From Ruminococcus sp. (lineage in GTDB: Bacteria > Bacillota > Clostridia > Oscillospirales > Ruminococcaceae), in NCBI RefSeq assembly GCF_017549005.1, contig NZ_JAFYYT010000003.1, positions 1 to 64,000 of the forward strand: DNA of 64,000 bases, read 5' to 3'. This document shows, piece by piece, positions 7,516-15,335 of this stretch. The notes under the pieces are model-generated. The model saw only the letters and a program-made list of their open reading frames with translations. It searched no databases and was not told where the DNA came from. Numbering within the stretch: position 1 is the first letter of the stretch; every line of letters starts with the position of its first letter. The translations under genes were made by a program, and so were the position numbers.

Positions 7516-8202
7516 TCAGAATATAACTCGTCTGAGAACATACTCACCATCAGAGGTGGAAGCTATTTCATATGTGCTCATATCGTCCATATTCAGATGC
7601 TTTTTCAGCCTGGAAATATTGACTCTTATTGTGTTTTTGCTGTCCTCAACATCGCAGCCGTAGATGTTTGTGTATATATCACGGTAGCTGATACGCTCTC
7701 CCAACCGTGAGGCAAGCATATACAGTATCTGAAGCTCACGCTGGGGCAGTGAGCACTCTGTGCCGTCAAGAACGGCAGAACCCGCAAAAAGGTCTACTGT
7801 AAGATATGGCAGTTCTATCTTAGGGTGCTGTGGCGCTTGTCTGACATTGCGGCGGAGCTGAGCCTCTATACGTGCTTTTAATACATTAAGGTCATAGGGC
7901 TTGGTTATGTAGTCGTCGCCTCCGCTGCGGAAGCCCATTATCACGTCATCATTTTCATCGCGGGCTGTAAGGAATATAACGGGAGCATTTGTTTTCTGCC
8001 TGAGTATCTTGCAGAAATCCATTCCGTCTCCGTCGGGAAGCATAACGTCAAGGAGTACAAGGTCGGGAACACATTCCTCCAGTTTGAATGCGGCAGTCTG
8101 CACCGAATCCGCACAATGAACGGTATATCCTTCATTTTCAAGAAATGAACGGTTGATTCGCATGATATCGGAATCGTCTTCTACTAATAATATGTGTGAC
8201 AT
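7516..8202 (-). CDS. OmpR/PhoB-family response regulator
   Basis: The 228-residue protein has a receiver domain (acidic pocket E8-D9-D10, phospho-acceptor D52 in LLDVMLPDGDG, T79, K101 in ITKPYD) followed by a winged-helix DNA-binding domain (about 130-225, with NTIRVNISRLKKHL as the recognition region). It is predicted to bind the ATTACA-N4-TGTAAT palindromes around it. The partner kinase is most likely the gene at 9814-11343, separated from it by a decayed kinase copy and a lipoprotein gene. The start has a GGGGGA ribosome binding site. One palindrome lies only 14 bases before its start, which suggests autoregulation. Confidence 0.92.
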   Translation of the reverse strand: MSHILLVEDDSDIMRINRSFLENEGYTVHCADSVQTAAFKLEECVPDLVLLDVMLPDGDGMDFCKILRQKTNAPVIFLTARDENDDVIMGFRSGGDDYITKPYDLNVLKARIEAQLRRNVRQAPQHPKIELPYLTVDLFAGSAVLDGTECSLPQRELQILYMLASRLGERISYRDIYTNIYGCDVEDSKNTIRVNISRLKKHLNMDDMSTYEIASTSDGEYVLRRVIF

Positions 8203-8216
8203 AAAAAATCCCCCTG

Positions 8217-8232
8217 ATTACAGTTCTGTAAT
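8217..8232. promoter_or_regulatory. Operator C in front of the response regulator gene
   Basis: ATTACAGTTCTGTAAT matches the other three palindromes in both half-sites. Here it lies between a possible -10 (TATTAT near 8252-8257, minus strand) and the ribosome binding site. Binding would block rather than activate the regulator gene (inference). Confidence 0.65.
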
Positions 8233-8258
8233 CCAGTCCGCTTATAAGTAAAAATAAT

Positions 8259-8480
8259 ATGGTGACGCAGCACATATCGATGGGAAAGGCGCATGATTCT
8301 TGAACTTGCTCCCTGCGATACTGAAAGCCCTGTACGCGAGACCGTTGAGGCTTATTCCGCAGTTCCGGGCAAAAACAATAATCGCCTTGCACTTTGCGAT
8401 CCTATTGATCTGCTGAAGTCAATGCAGAGAGCGAAGCCGGTAAGGGTACTGCGTTTATATTTACTTTGCCAATAAAATAA
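8259..8480 (+). pseudogene. Remnant of a second histidine kinase gene
   Basis: Both ends match the kinase gene at 9814-11343. The segment 8259-8400 parallels its 10842-11000 region (translated piece ILELAPCDTES versus VLELAPCDIES), and 8436-8480 parallels its last codons (GKGT..F.FTLP.K and stop). The ATP-binding core between them is missing, and the two parts are out of frame with each other. A run of 61 codons stays open but has no ribosome binding site. This is a decayed duplicate rather than a working gene. Confidence 0.8.
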
Positions 8481-8580
8481 GTATATTTTACATTATACCA
8501 TACATAAGCCAAAATAGCAACAACTGTATCAAAAAGTTATTGTTAAATCAATGTTTCTGAATTAATAGTTATTACATAAT

Positions 8581-8613
8581 AAAAAACAGCCTGTACGTTT
8601 CCGTACAGGCTGT
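8581..8613 (-). terminator. Terminator after the lipoprotein gene
   Basis: Minus strand ACAGCCTGTACG-GAAA-CGTACAGGCTGT followed by TTTTT. Confidence 0.9.
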
Positions 8614-8663
8614 GCCTGATATAATTTAAAATGGCAGTTAATTAATGAGCAGCCATATATGTA

Positions 8664-9635
8664 TTATCCGATCTTGCTGAAACCGACCTGACGCGCAGTA
8701 CCTTCCTTGCAGTCTTCCCAAAAGAGCGTACCGCCCTTGATATCGAATCTTGCTGTGCCGTCACTGTAAACCGTCACGGGCTCCTGAATATCACCGTTCG
8801 GTGCATGATCTGTTCTGTTCAGCGTTCCTCCGTCGGTGCATTCGATATATGTGCCGTCTTCACTGCATACGCAGCTGTAATTCCATATATAGTCCGCAAC
8901 CGCACTGTGTGCGGAAACTTCTGCGTTAATGGATTCGCGATTCCTGCTGATCTGAATGTAATAATTATTGCCGTTCCATTGCGTTTCACTCGCCCACTGC
9001 CCGATATACTCCTCAAATGGATCTTCAATTGTTACAGGAAGGGTGTTTTCTTCTGCAGGAGAATAGTCTCCTGACATGACGAAGGATAGAGCAGATGGAT
9101 CAAAGCCCGAGCAGAGCCTCGGCGGCATATCATCTGACCAGCTCAGTCTGAGATCCTCCCATTTGCTGCCGTCAGCCTTGAAGAAACAGTACCATGTGTC
9201 AGAATGTGTACCGTCAAGGTCCTGTATCTCGATTTCAGTTTTGCCGTATTCTTTTCCGCCACCGCGGTATGCAAGCTCGTATGAGCCGTCAGCATCTATG
9301 GTAAGAGTACGCGGATCAAGGGCGTTTTCTTCATACCACGTACCAACTATAAGCATATAATCAGACTTGTTTATAGGTGAAGCACCGCTGCTTGCAAGTG
9401 ATTCTGCTGTTGAAGCGTTTTCATTTGCTTTGGTTTTGGTTTTTTGGGTGTTATCCTTTGCATTTGCAGTGTTTGAAGCTGTTTGACTTACTGTCGAAGC
9501 AGCCGTTGTTGACACTGCTGTTATGGAAGCTGTGATCTTTGATGATACTCCGCCGTTTTCTGATGATGTACGTCCGCATGAAACTGTTGCAGACAGCATT
9601 GTAAGTATTGCAAGACCGTAAACTATCTTTTTCAT
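8664..9635 (-). CDS. Lipoprotein with lipocalin-like domain
   Basis: The 323-residue protein starts with a lipobox (SATVSC) and a long Ser/Thr/Ala-rich spacer. The segment around residues 95-160 (IVGTWYEENA ... DGSYELAYRGG) resembles the second domain of the LPXTG protein (GIWYEDTEG ... DGRFTYSYSGG). The rest, up to FSKIG, is rich in beta-type sequence (YIGQWASETQW) and may be another small barrel. No catalytic motif is visible. It is divergent from the histidine kinase gene and shares operator D with it. The ATG has AAAGGAGG. The function is unknown; a surface sensor or stress protein controlled by the adjacent two-component system is plausible. Confidence 0.85.
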   Translation of the reverse strand: MKKIVYGLAILTMLSATVSCGRTSSENGGVSSKITASITAVSTTAASTVSQTASNTANAKDNTQKTKTKANENASTAESLASSGASPINKSDYMLIVGTWYEENALDPRTLTIDADGSYELAYRGGGKEYGKTEIEIQDLDGTHSDTWYCFFKADGSKWEDLRLSWSDDMPPRLCSGFDPSALSFVMSGDYSPAEENTLPVTIEDPFEEYIGQWASETQWNGNNYYIQISRNRESINAEVSAHSAVADYIWNYSCVCSEDGTYIECTDGGTLNRTDHAPNGDIQEPVTVYSDGTARFDIKGGTLFWEDCKEGTARQVGFSKIG

Positions 9636-9688
9636 AATAATCCTCCTTTAATGTTTTTTTCAGGGTCGTTTGTCATGTCTATAATGCT

Positions 9689-9770
9689 ATTATACAACAT
9701 TGCGGCAAGGAATGTTGTATAATTACAGATTTGTAATCCTATATACTTTGGCCTGAAAATATGATATAAT
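9689..9770. promoter_or_regulatory. Operator D between divergent lipoprotein and kinase promoters
   Basis: Palindrome ATTACAGATTTGTAAT (9722-9737) sits midway between two -10 boxes. TATAAT on the minus strand (9689-9694) and TATAAT on the plus strand (9765-9770) are each exactly 27 bases from it. Neither promoter has a good -35, so one dimer site could activate both genes. Confidence 0.75.
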
Positions 9771-9813
9771 GTTCGTAACAAAAGTTGTAAATCCCTTTAA
9801 GGAGCAAATAAAT

Positions 9814-11343
9814 ATGAAAAATAACAGTTCTAAAAGCCGTTTGCTTAAAAGGCGGCTTCTTATCGCGTTTACTACCAGTCTTCTGGCTGTTATCGGCATA
9901 TGCACCGTTATTTTCAATGTTATGTATCATCAGGCATTGAAAAGCGTTGATAAGCACTCCACAGAGCTTGCCGATAAAACGGTAAATATTGTTTCTGAAG
10001 CGTATTATCAGATGAATCTCGCAGCAGCACAGGGGACAATGTCTTTATTCGGCAGAAATATAGGTACTGAAATTAGTGCGTATGATCAGCATTTCAGCGA
10101 TCAGGAAGAACTTATCACATATGTGGCGCCAAGTGCGCAGCCGTATTTAAGTGATTCGTGTCATTCAAGCGGAATATTCTTTATACTTACAAAGGACAGT
10201 ATACAGGGCATAAATTTACAATATGATGAAAGCTGCGATCAGCTTGCAGAAGAATTGTTTGAGACCCTTGATCAGATAGTGAAAGAATCGCCGAAATACT
10301 ACGGATATTATCCGACTTTCAGAGATTTTGTCTATAATCATCGCAAAACTCCGGGCGGAAATTACTTAAAAGCAGGAAAAGGTCAGATAATCGCATGGGA
10401 CAACCTCATAAACTACTCGGAATATGACCTGTGTTACGGTATAATAGTAAATAACGCCAATAACTGGCTCGTAGAACCTGTGAATGAAGTTGCCAAAATC
10501 GAGACGGTCGCGCTCAACAGAAGATTAAATACCATGTTCAGGAAATACGTTTATATAATGCTCGCTTTTTTAGGCGGAGTTTTTCTGCTGTTTATCATCA
10601 TTTCCTTTATTCTTTCCAAAAAGCTTGCGGATCCTGTCGTTTCTGAGCATGATATGCTCGTAAAGGTAAACGAAATGAAGACCGCTTTCCTCTCTGACGC
10701 TTCTCACGAATTGAAAACGCCTCTTGCAGCAATGTCAGGTTATGCCCAGAATGCGGAAATGGAGCTGATAAACGGCGGCGATACAGCTCTTATACAGGAA
10801 AAACTCAAGCGTATCAGTTCCGAATCCAATCGTATGGCTCTCATGGTGACGCAGATTCTCGATGCTACACGAATTGAGGAAGGACGCATGGTTCTTGAAC
10901 TTGCTCCCTGCGATATTGAAAGCCTTGTGCGCGAGACTGTTGAAACCTATTTTGCTGTCCTAAACAAGAACAACAACCGCCTTGCGCTCCGTATACCGCT
11001 CGAATTGCCGAAGGTCGAAGCCGACAGTTCAAGATTGCAGAGAGTATTCGTCAATCTCATCTCTAATGCTCTGAAACATACAAAAAACGGCACAATACTC
11101 GTTAAGGCAGAGAAAGAAGAGAGCTTCGTCAAAGTCACCGTAAAAGATACGGGAAGCGGTATCACTGAAGAGGATATGCCTCATATCTGGGAGCGCTATT
11201 ACAAGGGTAAGCACTCCGAAACAGGAACAGGATTGGGATTGTTCATATGCAAATTCATAATCGAGTCCCACGGCGGAAAGATATGGGCAGAAAGTGAAGT
11301 CGGTAAGGGTACGACGTTTATGTTTACGTTGCCTGTAAAATAA
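9814..11343 (+). CDS. Membrane sensor histidine kinase
   Basis: The 509-residue protein has a first membrane helix (about 16-40), an extracytoplasmic sensor region of about 200 residues, and a second helix near 248-275 (MLAFLGGVFLLFIIISFIL). A short linker leads to a HisKA domain with H298 in SHELKTPLAAMSG, then HATPase_c with N, G1 (DTGSGI), F and G2 (GTGLGLFICK) boxes. No clear HAMP domain was seen. The ATG at 9814 follows AAGGAG; an in-frame ATG at 9769 overlaps the -10 box and is rejected. It is divergent from a lipoprotein gene and shares operator D. It is the likely partner of the regulator at 7516-8202. The sensor region gives no ligand clue. Confidence 0.92.
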   Translation: MKNNSSKSRLLKRRLLIAFTTSLLAVIGICTVIFNVMYHQALKSVDKHSTELADKTVNIVSEAYYQMNLAAAQGTMSLFGRNIGTEISAYDQHFSDQEELITYVAPSAQPYLSDSCHSSGIFFILTKDSIQGINLQYDESCDQLAEELFETLDQIVKESPKYYGYYPTFRDFVYNHRKTPGGNYLKAGKGQIIAWDNLINYSEYDLCYGIIVNNANNWLVEPVNEVAKIETVALNRRLNTMFRKYVYIMLAFLGGVFLLFIIISFILSKKLADPVVSEHDMLVKVNEMKTAFLSDASHELKTPLAAMSGYAQNAEMELINGGDTALIQEKLKRISSESNRMALMVTQILDATRIEEGRMVLELAPCDIESLVRETVETYFAVLNKNNNRLALRIPLELPKVEADSSRLQRVFVNLISNALKHTKNGTILVKAEKEESFVKVTVKDTGSGITEEDMPHIWERYYKGKHSETGTGLGLFICKFIIESHGGKIWAESEVGKGTTFMFTLPVK

Positions 11344-11349
11344 GAATAT

Positions 11350-11726
11350 TCCCGCAAAGGCTGCTATCGTCAGTGGACTGTTTCACGTTCGAGCCGTATA
11401 TCAGCGTCAAGGGCAAAAGCTGGCTTTTGCTTTTATCCGAATCTGATATTTTAGATGGATTTATTGAGTTTTCGTTTCCTGTAAAGGTACAATTGAAATT
11501 TATAATGATATTGTTATAATCGCTTCGATGATTGGTGGCGGTGAAACGGCTTATATTTCGCGATCTGACGGTAAAGTTTTTTCTGCATTTGAAGGTGAGA
11601 TCAAAGAGTATAAAGACTTTGATGATTTTGACCATGCAGTCATTGTATATAGAATCAATGGCTGAGGAATATCTTGGGGCAGACTGGGGCGATATATATG
11701 ATGAACGGTTTAACGCCGTATTCTGA
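11350..11726 (+). pseudogene. Degenerate coding stretch of unknown family
   Basis: Three overlapping frames each give a plausible protein piece in succession. 11350-11514 encodes RLLSSVDCFTFEPYISVKG... IEFSFPVKVQL, 11470-11663 encodes KGTIEIYNDIVIIAS ... YISRSDGKVF ... HAVIVYRING, and 11648-11726 encodes MAEEYLGADWGDIYDERFNAVF. Together they look like one gene of about 115 codons broken by at least two frameshifts. No ribosome binding site was found. It fills most of the space between the kinase gene and the next terminator. The family was not recognised. Confidence 0.45.
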
Positions 11727-11735
11727 ATATGGATT

Positions 11736-11765
11736 AAAAAAGCAGCCGATAACGACTGCTTTTTC
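11736..11765. terminator. Bidirectional terminator
   Basis: AAAAAGCAG and CTGCTTTTT arms with a 10-base loop, between the degenerate stretch and the small gene on the other strand. Confidence 0.65.
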
Positions 11766-11768
11766 ATA

Positions 11769-11948
11769 CTATTTATTATTATCATCTTCCGGCCAGGGAG
11801 ATGTATAGTGAAACTTGCCCGAGTTCATATCCATGGCAACATAATCATCTAATCGGCGCATTAAGTTGCCTTTGGAGTCAACGCCAACTTTATTGTTGAA
11901 CGGCGTTATAAAATCATTGTCATTATAGTCAAAAACAGCTGCACGCAT
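11769..11948 (-). CDS. Small protein of unknown function (59 aa)
   Basis: The product begins MRAAVFDYNDNDFITP and ends SPWPEDDNNK; it is hydrophilic and acidic, with no signal peptide or membrane helix. The ATG is preceded by AGGAGG with 7-base spacing, and a consensus promoter is found at 12078-12106 on the same strand. Both support a real gene. The frame is open upstream to 12002, but that extension lacks a ribosome binding site. No family was recognised. Its position next to a decayed gene and the two-component island suggests accessory DNA. Confidence 0.65.
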   Translation of the reverse strand: MRAAVFDYNDNDFITPFNNKVGVDSKGNLMRRLDDYVAMDMNSGKFHYTSPWPEDDNNK

Positions 11949-12077
11949 AGTTGATCCTCCTTTTTTAGGCTTGGATTTGCCATGTTCGTGGAGTTTATAC
12001 ATTAATATCAGACTTTATCATGCAATAAACATTTGTATCACCTCTTTTAAGACAGAAGCCTCGATTTCTATATATTT

Positions 12078-12106
12078 ATTATATCACAATTCAACAGATT
12101 TGTCAA
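12078..12106 (-). promoter_or_regulatory. Promoter of the 59-aa gene
   Basis: TTGACA (12101-12106) and TATAAT (12078-12083) on the minus strand, 17-base spacing, extended GTGATATAAT form. Confidence 0.8.
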
Positions 12107-12152
12107 CATATAGTTGAAAGTGCACAACGCAAAAATAATTTTCGGGAATGTG

Positions 12153-12190
12153 TGAGAGTTTCGGCTTTTTCATACGTCTAATTAGTGAAA
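12153..12190 (+). promoter_or_regulatory. Putative ECF-sigma promoter before a dockerin gene
   Basis: The 18-base string TACGTCTAATTAGTGAAA (12173-12190) recurs exactly at 54173-54190 before another dockerin gene. CGTCTA at 12175-12180 with TGAGAG 16 bases upstream has the layout of an ECF promoter. The sigma gene at 34277 has a similar CAACTAATAAGTGAA with TGTAAC 16 bases upstream. Confidence 0.55.
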
Positions 12191-12268
12191 GGTATATAAT
12201 AAGCAGCTTACTTTTGTAAATATTTTTTATAGTAAGCCGCAGTGTTCTTGGTAAAAGGAGGTCTTGTT

Positions 12269-13381
12269 ATGAAAAAAGCGAGAAAAACCTTAGCTGTTAT
12301 CACTTCAATGGCACTATTCGCCTGCACAGCAGTTGTACCGCTGAGTACAGATGCGGGAATAGTAACGGACAATACCCGTTCTGAGTTTGACAGCGGTGAA
12401 GAGACTGTCGACGTAAGGATACTTTTCAATTTTGATGCTAAAATACTTGACCAAGTTAAAGGTGAAGCGCATCAAAAGGCTGAGGAACTCAGTAAAGAGT
12501 ATTATGACAGCCTTGACGTGTTAAAGTATACAGAACTTGAACGATTGAGTATGCAAAGAGAATACTTTAACGTGAATTATGAAAGGCTTTCAAAAGAACT
12601 GATGGAAAAAGCTAAAAAAGATCTTGCGAAACCTGTACTTGAAGATATCGGTGTTGAAATTACTGAAGATATTGAATATCCGAATTACGGATTTATCCTC
12701 TGTAAGCTCAATAAAGAACAGCTTTCAAAAGCTGAAAATAATGATATCATAAAGTCAGTATCAGTTGATAAAGACTGGGATAATGGAAATTACATAGGCA
12801 CTCCCTCGATATATCCTGTGTTTACCGGAACCACATCAACATATGTAAATACAAAGTCTGCTTCTAAAACCACAACCGTTACTGTAACTACGGGTATAGT
12901 TACAACATTGGAGTATTATGGCACTGATATGTTTACAGACATAATAAAAGATATCGATAATTTTACGATCCGATTTGAGAAGCATGGAAGATATCGTTAT
13001 CTTTCAAATGCAATCAAAGATCAGCTTTTGAAGCATAAGATCGGAGATGAAATAACCGTAAGCTTTGAATATCTTAAAGTCAATGATACAGATACTCCAC
13101 GTATCGATAAGATACTTGCGCTGAATTCTCCGAATTTGCCTCTTGGGGATTTGAATAACGACGGTCAGATCAATGCCGTGGACGCTTCAGCTGTTCTTGC
13201 GTACTATGCAATGATATCGACAAATAAAGACGCTGATCTCAATAATGATCAAAAAAAGGCGGCAGATGTAAACTGTGACGGTCAGGTCAATGCAGTCGAT
13301 GCTTCCAATATACTTTCATACTATTCATATCTATCGACTGCAAAAGGATATAATGTACCTTTAGCAGAGTATATAAAGTGA
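12269..13381 (+). CDS. Secreted dockerin type I protein
   Basis: The 370-residue protein has a Sec signal peptide (about 1-28), a middle region of about 250 residues with no recognised enzyme domain, and a C-terminal type I dockerin. The two calcium-binding repeats are GDLNNDGQINAVDASAVLAYY and DVNCDGQVNAVDASNILSYY (roughly residues 287-350). Dockerins bind cohesins on scaffoldins, so the protein is probably displayed on a cellulosome-like complex. The N-terminal half is charged and helical, and a Thr-rich linker follows (TTTVTVTTGIVTT). The ATG at 12269 follows AGGAGG. A probable ECF promoter lies about 90 bases upstream. The function of the middle region is unknown; it is not a recognisable glycoside hydrolase. 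Confidence 0.88.
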   Translation: MKKARKTLAVITSMALFACTAVVPLSTDAGIVTDNTRSEFDSGEETVDVRILFNFDAKILDQVKGEAHQKAEELSKEYYDSLDVLKYTELERLSMQREYFNVNYERLSKELMEKAKKDLAKPVLEDIGVEITEDIEYPNYGFILCKLNKEQLSKAENNDIIKSVSVDKDWDNGNYIGTPSIYPVFTGTTSTYVNTKSASKTTTVTVTTGIVTTLEYYGTDMFTDIIKDIDNFTIRFEKHGRYRYLSNAIKDQLLKHKIGDEITVSFEYLKVNDTDTPRIDKILALNSPNLPLGDLNNDGQINAVDASAVLAYYAMISTNKDADLNNDQKKAADVNCDGQVNAVDASNILSYYSYLSTAKGYNVPLAEYIK

Positions 13382-13408
13382 AACGACATCTGAATAAAGG
13401 AGATACAC

Positions 13409-13441
13409 AAAAAGGGACTTTCCGTTCGGAAAGTCCCTTTT
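13409..13441. terminator. Bidirectional terminator between dockerin gene and EAL gene
   Basis: AAAGGGACTTTCC-GTTC-GGAAAGTCCCTTTT hairpin with flanking A and T residues. Confidence 0.9.
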
Positions 13442-13458
13442 CTGCTGTCTAAGCATAA

Positions 13459-15147
13459 TTATATAGCATAAACCTTCATATCAAGCCTTTTTTCAAACTC
13501 TTCAACAGGCATGGGCTTGTCAAACAGGTAACCCTGTGCGAGCTCGCAGTCGTTCTCTCTCAGGACTTCGAGCTGAGCAGGCGTTTCCACGCCTTCAACG
13601 ATACATTCGAGTCCCATTTCTTTTGCCATTGAGACAACGTGCTTGAACATGATATTACAGGTGCTGTTTTCGTTTTCTTCGCCGCAGGGCAGAAAACAGC
13701 GGTCGACCTTGATAACGTTCCAGGGGATGACGCGTATCAGGTTCAGCGAGGAATAACCCATTCCGAAATCATCGACAGAGGTATATATCCTTTCCTTCTG
13801 CAGGCCGCCAACGATACGCTGCAAGTCCTTGAACTCAACGTCCGTATTGGTCTCGGTCAGCTCTATCTCAATATATTCATGAGGAATGTTGTATCTTTCA
13901 ATGATATCCATGATAGAATCAAGCAGAGTAACGTCCATCATGTGCTTTCTTGAGAGGTTTACGGACACACGTACCACTTCGCGTCCCTCATCTATCCATT
14001 TGCGTATATGGCTGCACACTTGTTCGAGCATATAGAAGTCGAGCTTGCATATATCGCTTGTTTCTTCGAGAACCGGTATGAATTTTACAGGCTGAACTAT
14101 TTCTCCGTTGCGGAACCAGCGGCAGAGCGCCTCTGCGCCGCACATCTCGCCGTTTATATTCACCTTTGGCTGATAAAACACCTGAAACTCTTTATTTCTC
14201 AGAGCTTCCGTGAAATGCTGCTGTATTCTCTTGGAATATTCTCTTTCATAGATCATTTTATCGTCAAAGAACACTATATTGGTATGTCCGCCGTTTCTCG
14301 CGGTATTATAGGCGTGCATTATCTTTCCCATTATATCGTTGGGATTGCGGACCTCATATCCGTCAGGGATATTGAATACTCCTGCACAGGAGGTGAGGGA
14401 GATCATTCCTCCGTCATTATCGTAAGGGACATTTGCTTCCGTAAGGTATTCCAGCAGCTGGGGAAGCACTGATCTGTCGCAAATGCATACAAATGCGTCG
14501 CCGCCGAGTCGAGCAATTATACCTGTATCGCCTATCATTCTGCGTATAGTTTCGTAGTGTGCGCGGAGCACGATATTGCCTGCGATCCTGCCAAATTCTT
14601 CGTTAACAAGCGAAAAATGCCTGATATTATAGTTTACGGAGGACATATTGTCCAGATCCCCGGACTTTCCCTTCCATGCGAGGTAATTGAAAAAGCTGCG
14701 GATATTACGGAAACCGTCATCGTCATAGAATGCAAGCTCTTCTGCTATGTCCTGGAACTTGCTGCGGCTGATAAAAGCAAGCACTGTTCTTGCGGTAAGA
14801 TCGACTTTTTCAAATTCGTCATCAGAGAGCGGAGCTTCATTTTCGTCCATATATACAGTCATCGTCGTTATGGACATAAGCTTTGTAACAATACGCAGTT
14901 CATGTACTGGCTTTCCGTTTTTTCCGGTATCGAAGCAGATAAGGGTCTCGCCTCTGCCAATCTGTTCCTCCGCAGGACTGCGGTATATATGCGCCGTTAT
15001 TCCGGAAAGTCTGAACATCGGCGCTATCTCGTTCAGTAAATCCTTTACAAGTTTGAGATCAGCGGAAATATCAACATTTGCGGTAGCTGCTGCGAGTTTT
15101 CCGAACACATTGTAAAAACGCAATGTTGATTCATCGCTCATTTTCAT
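13459..15147 (-). CDS. c-di-GMP phosphodiesterase with degenerate GGDEF and intact EAL domain
   Basis: The protein of about 562 residues has an N-terminal region without a clear sensor fold (about 1-150), then a GGDEF domain whose signature reads LGGDAF near residue 215, and a C-terminal EAL domain (about 310-555). The EAL domain keeps AEALCRW, SVNLSR, the EITET-type metal ligand stretch (IELTETNTD), DDFGMGYSSL, VDRCFL and EGVET. It should therefore hydrolyse c-di-GMP to pGpG, while cyclase activity is probably lost because the catalytic Glu is Ala. No membrane helix is seen, so it is likely cytoplasmic. The start is uncertain: ATG at 15147 is preceded by GGGTGAC, while ATG at 15162 has AAGGA too close. 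It ends at a shared terminator. Confidence 0.88.
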   Translation of the reverse strand: MKMSDESTLRFYNVFGKLAAATANVDISADLKLVKDLLNEIAPMFRLSGITAHIYRSPAEEQIGRGETLICFDTGKNGKPVHELRIVTKLMSITTMTVYMDENEAPLSDDEFEKVDLTARTVLAFISRSKFQDIAEELAFYDDDGFRNIRSFFNYLAWKGKSGDLDNMSSVNYNIRHFSLVNEEFGRIAGNIVLRAHYETIRRMIGDTGIIARLGGDAFVCICDRSVLPQLLEYLTEANVPYDNDGGMISLTSCAGVFNIPDGYEVRNPNDIMGKIMHAYNTARNGGHTNIVFFDDKMIYEREYSKRIQQHFTEALRNKEFQVFYQPKVNINGEMCGAEALCRWFRNGEIVQPVKFIPVLEETSDICKLDFYMLEQVCSHIRKWIDEGREVVRVSVNLSRKHMMDVTLLDSIMDIIERYNIPHEYIEIELTETNTDVEFKDLQRIVGGLQKERIYTSVDDFGMGYSSLNLIRVIPWNVIKVDRCFLPCGEENENSTCNIMFKHVVSMAKEMGLECIVEGVETPAQLEVLRENDCELAQGYLFDKPMPVEEFEKRLDMKVYAI

Positions 15148-15282
15148 TTTTATGTCACCCATTTCCTTAGCGGGATAGTTTTAACTGTATACTCATCTGT
15201 TTTTCGGGCATACACATAAAATATTATATCACAGATCCGTCATTAAATCAAGTTTTTACTCCTGAAAATTTCTGACCAGAAT

Positions 15283-15316
15283 AGAGAATGCGGCAGTTGT
15301 GCCTGCCGCATTCTCT
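15283..15316 (-). terminator. Terminator after the 199-aa lipoprotein gene
   Basis: Long perfect stem GAGAATGCGGCAG / CTGCCGCATTCTC with a six-base loop; the T-run is weak (TATTCT). Confidence 0.7.
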
Positions 15317-15335
15317 TTACATATCCAAAAAGCTA

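Noticed and set aside
9769..9813. Earlier ATG start for the histidine kinase
   Set aside because: The ATG overlaps the -10 box; ATG at 9814 has AAGGAG and begins a normal kinase N-terminus.
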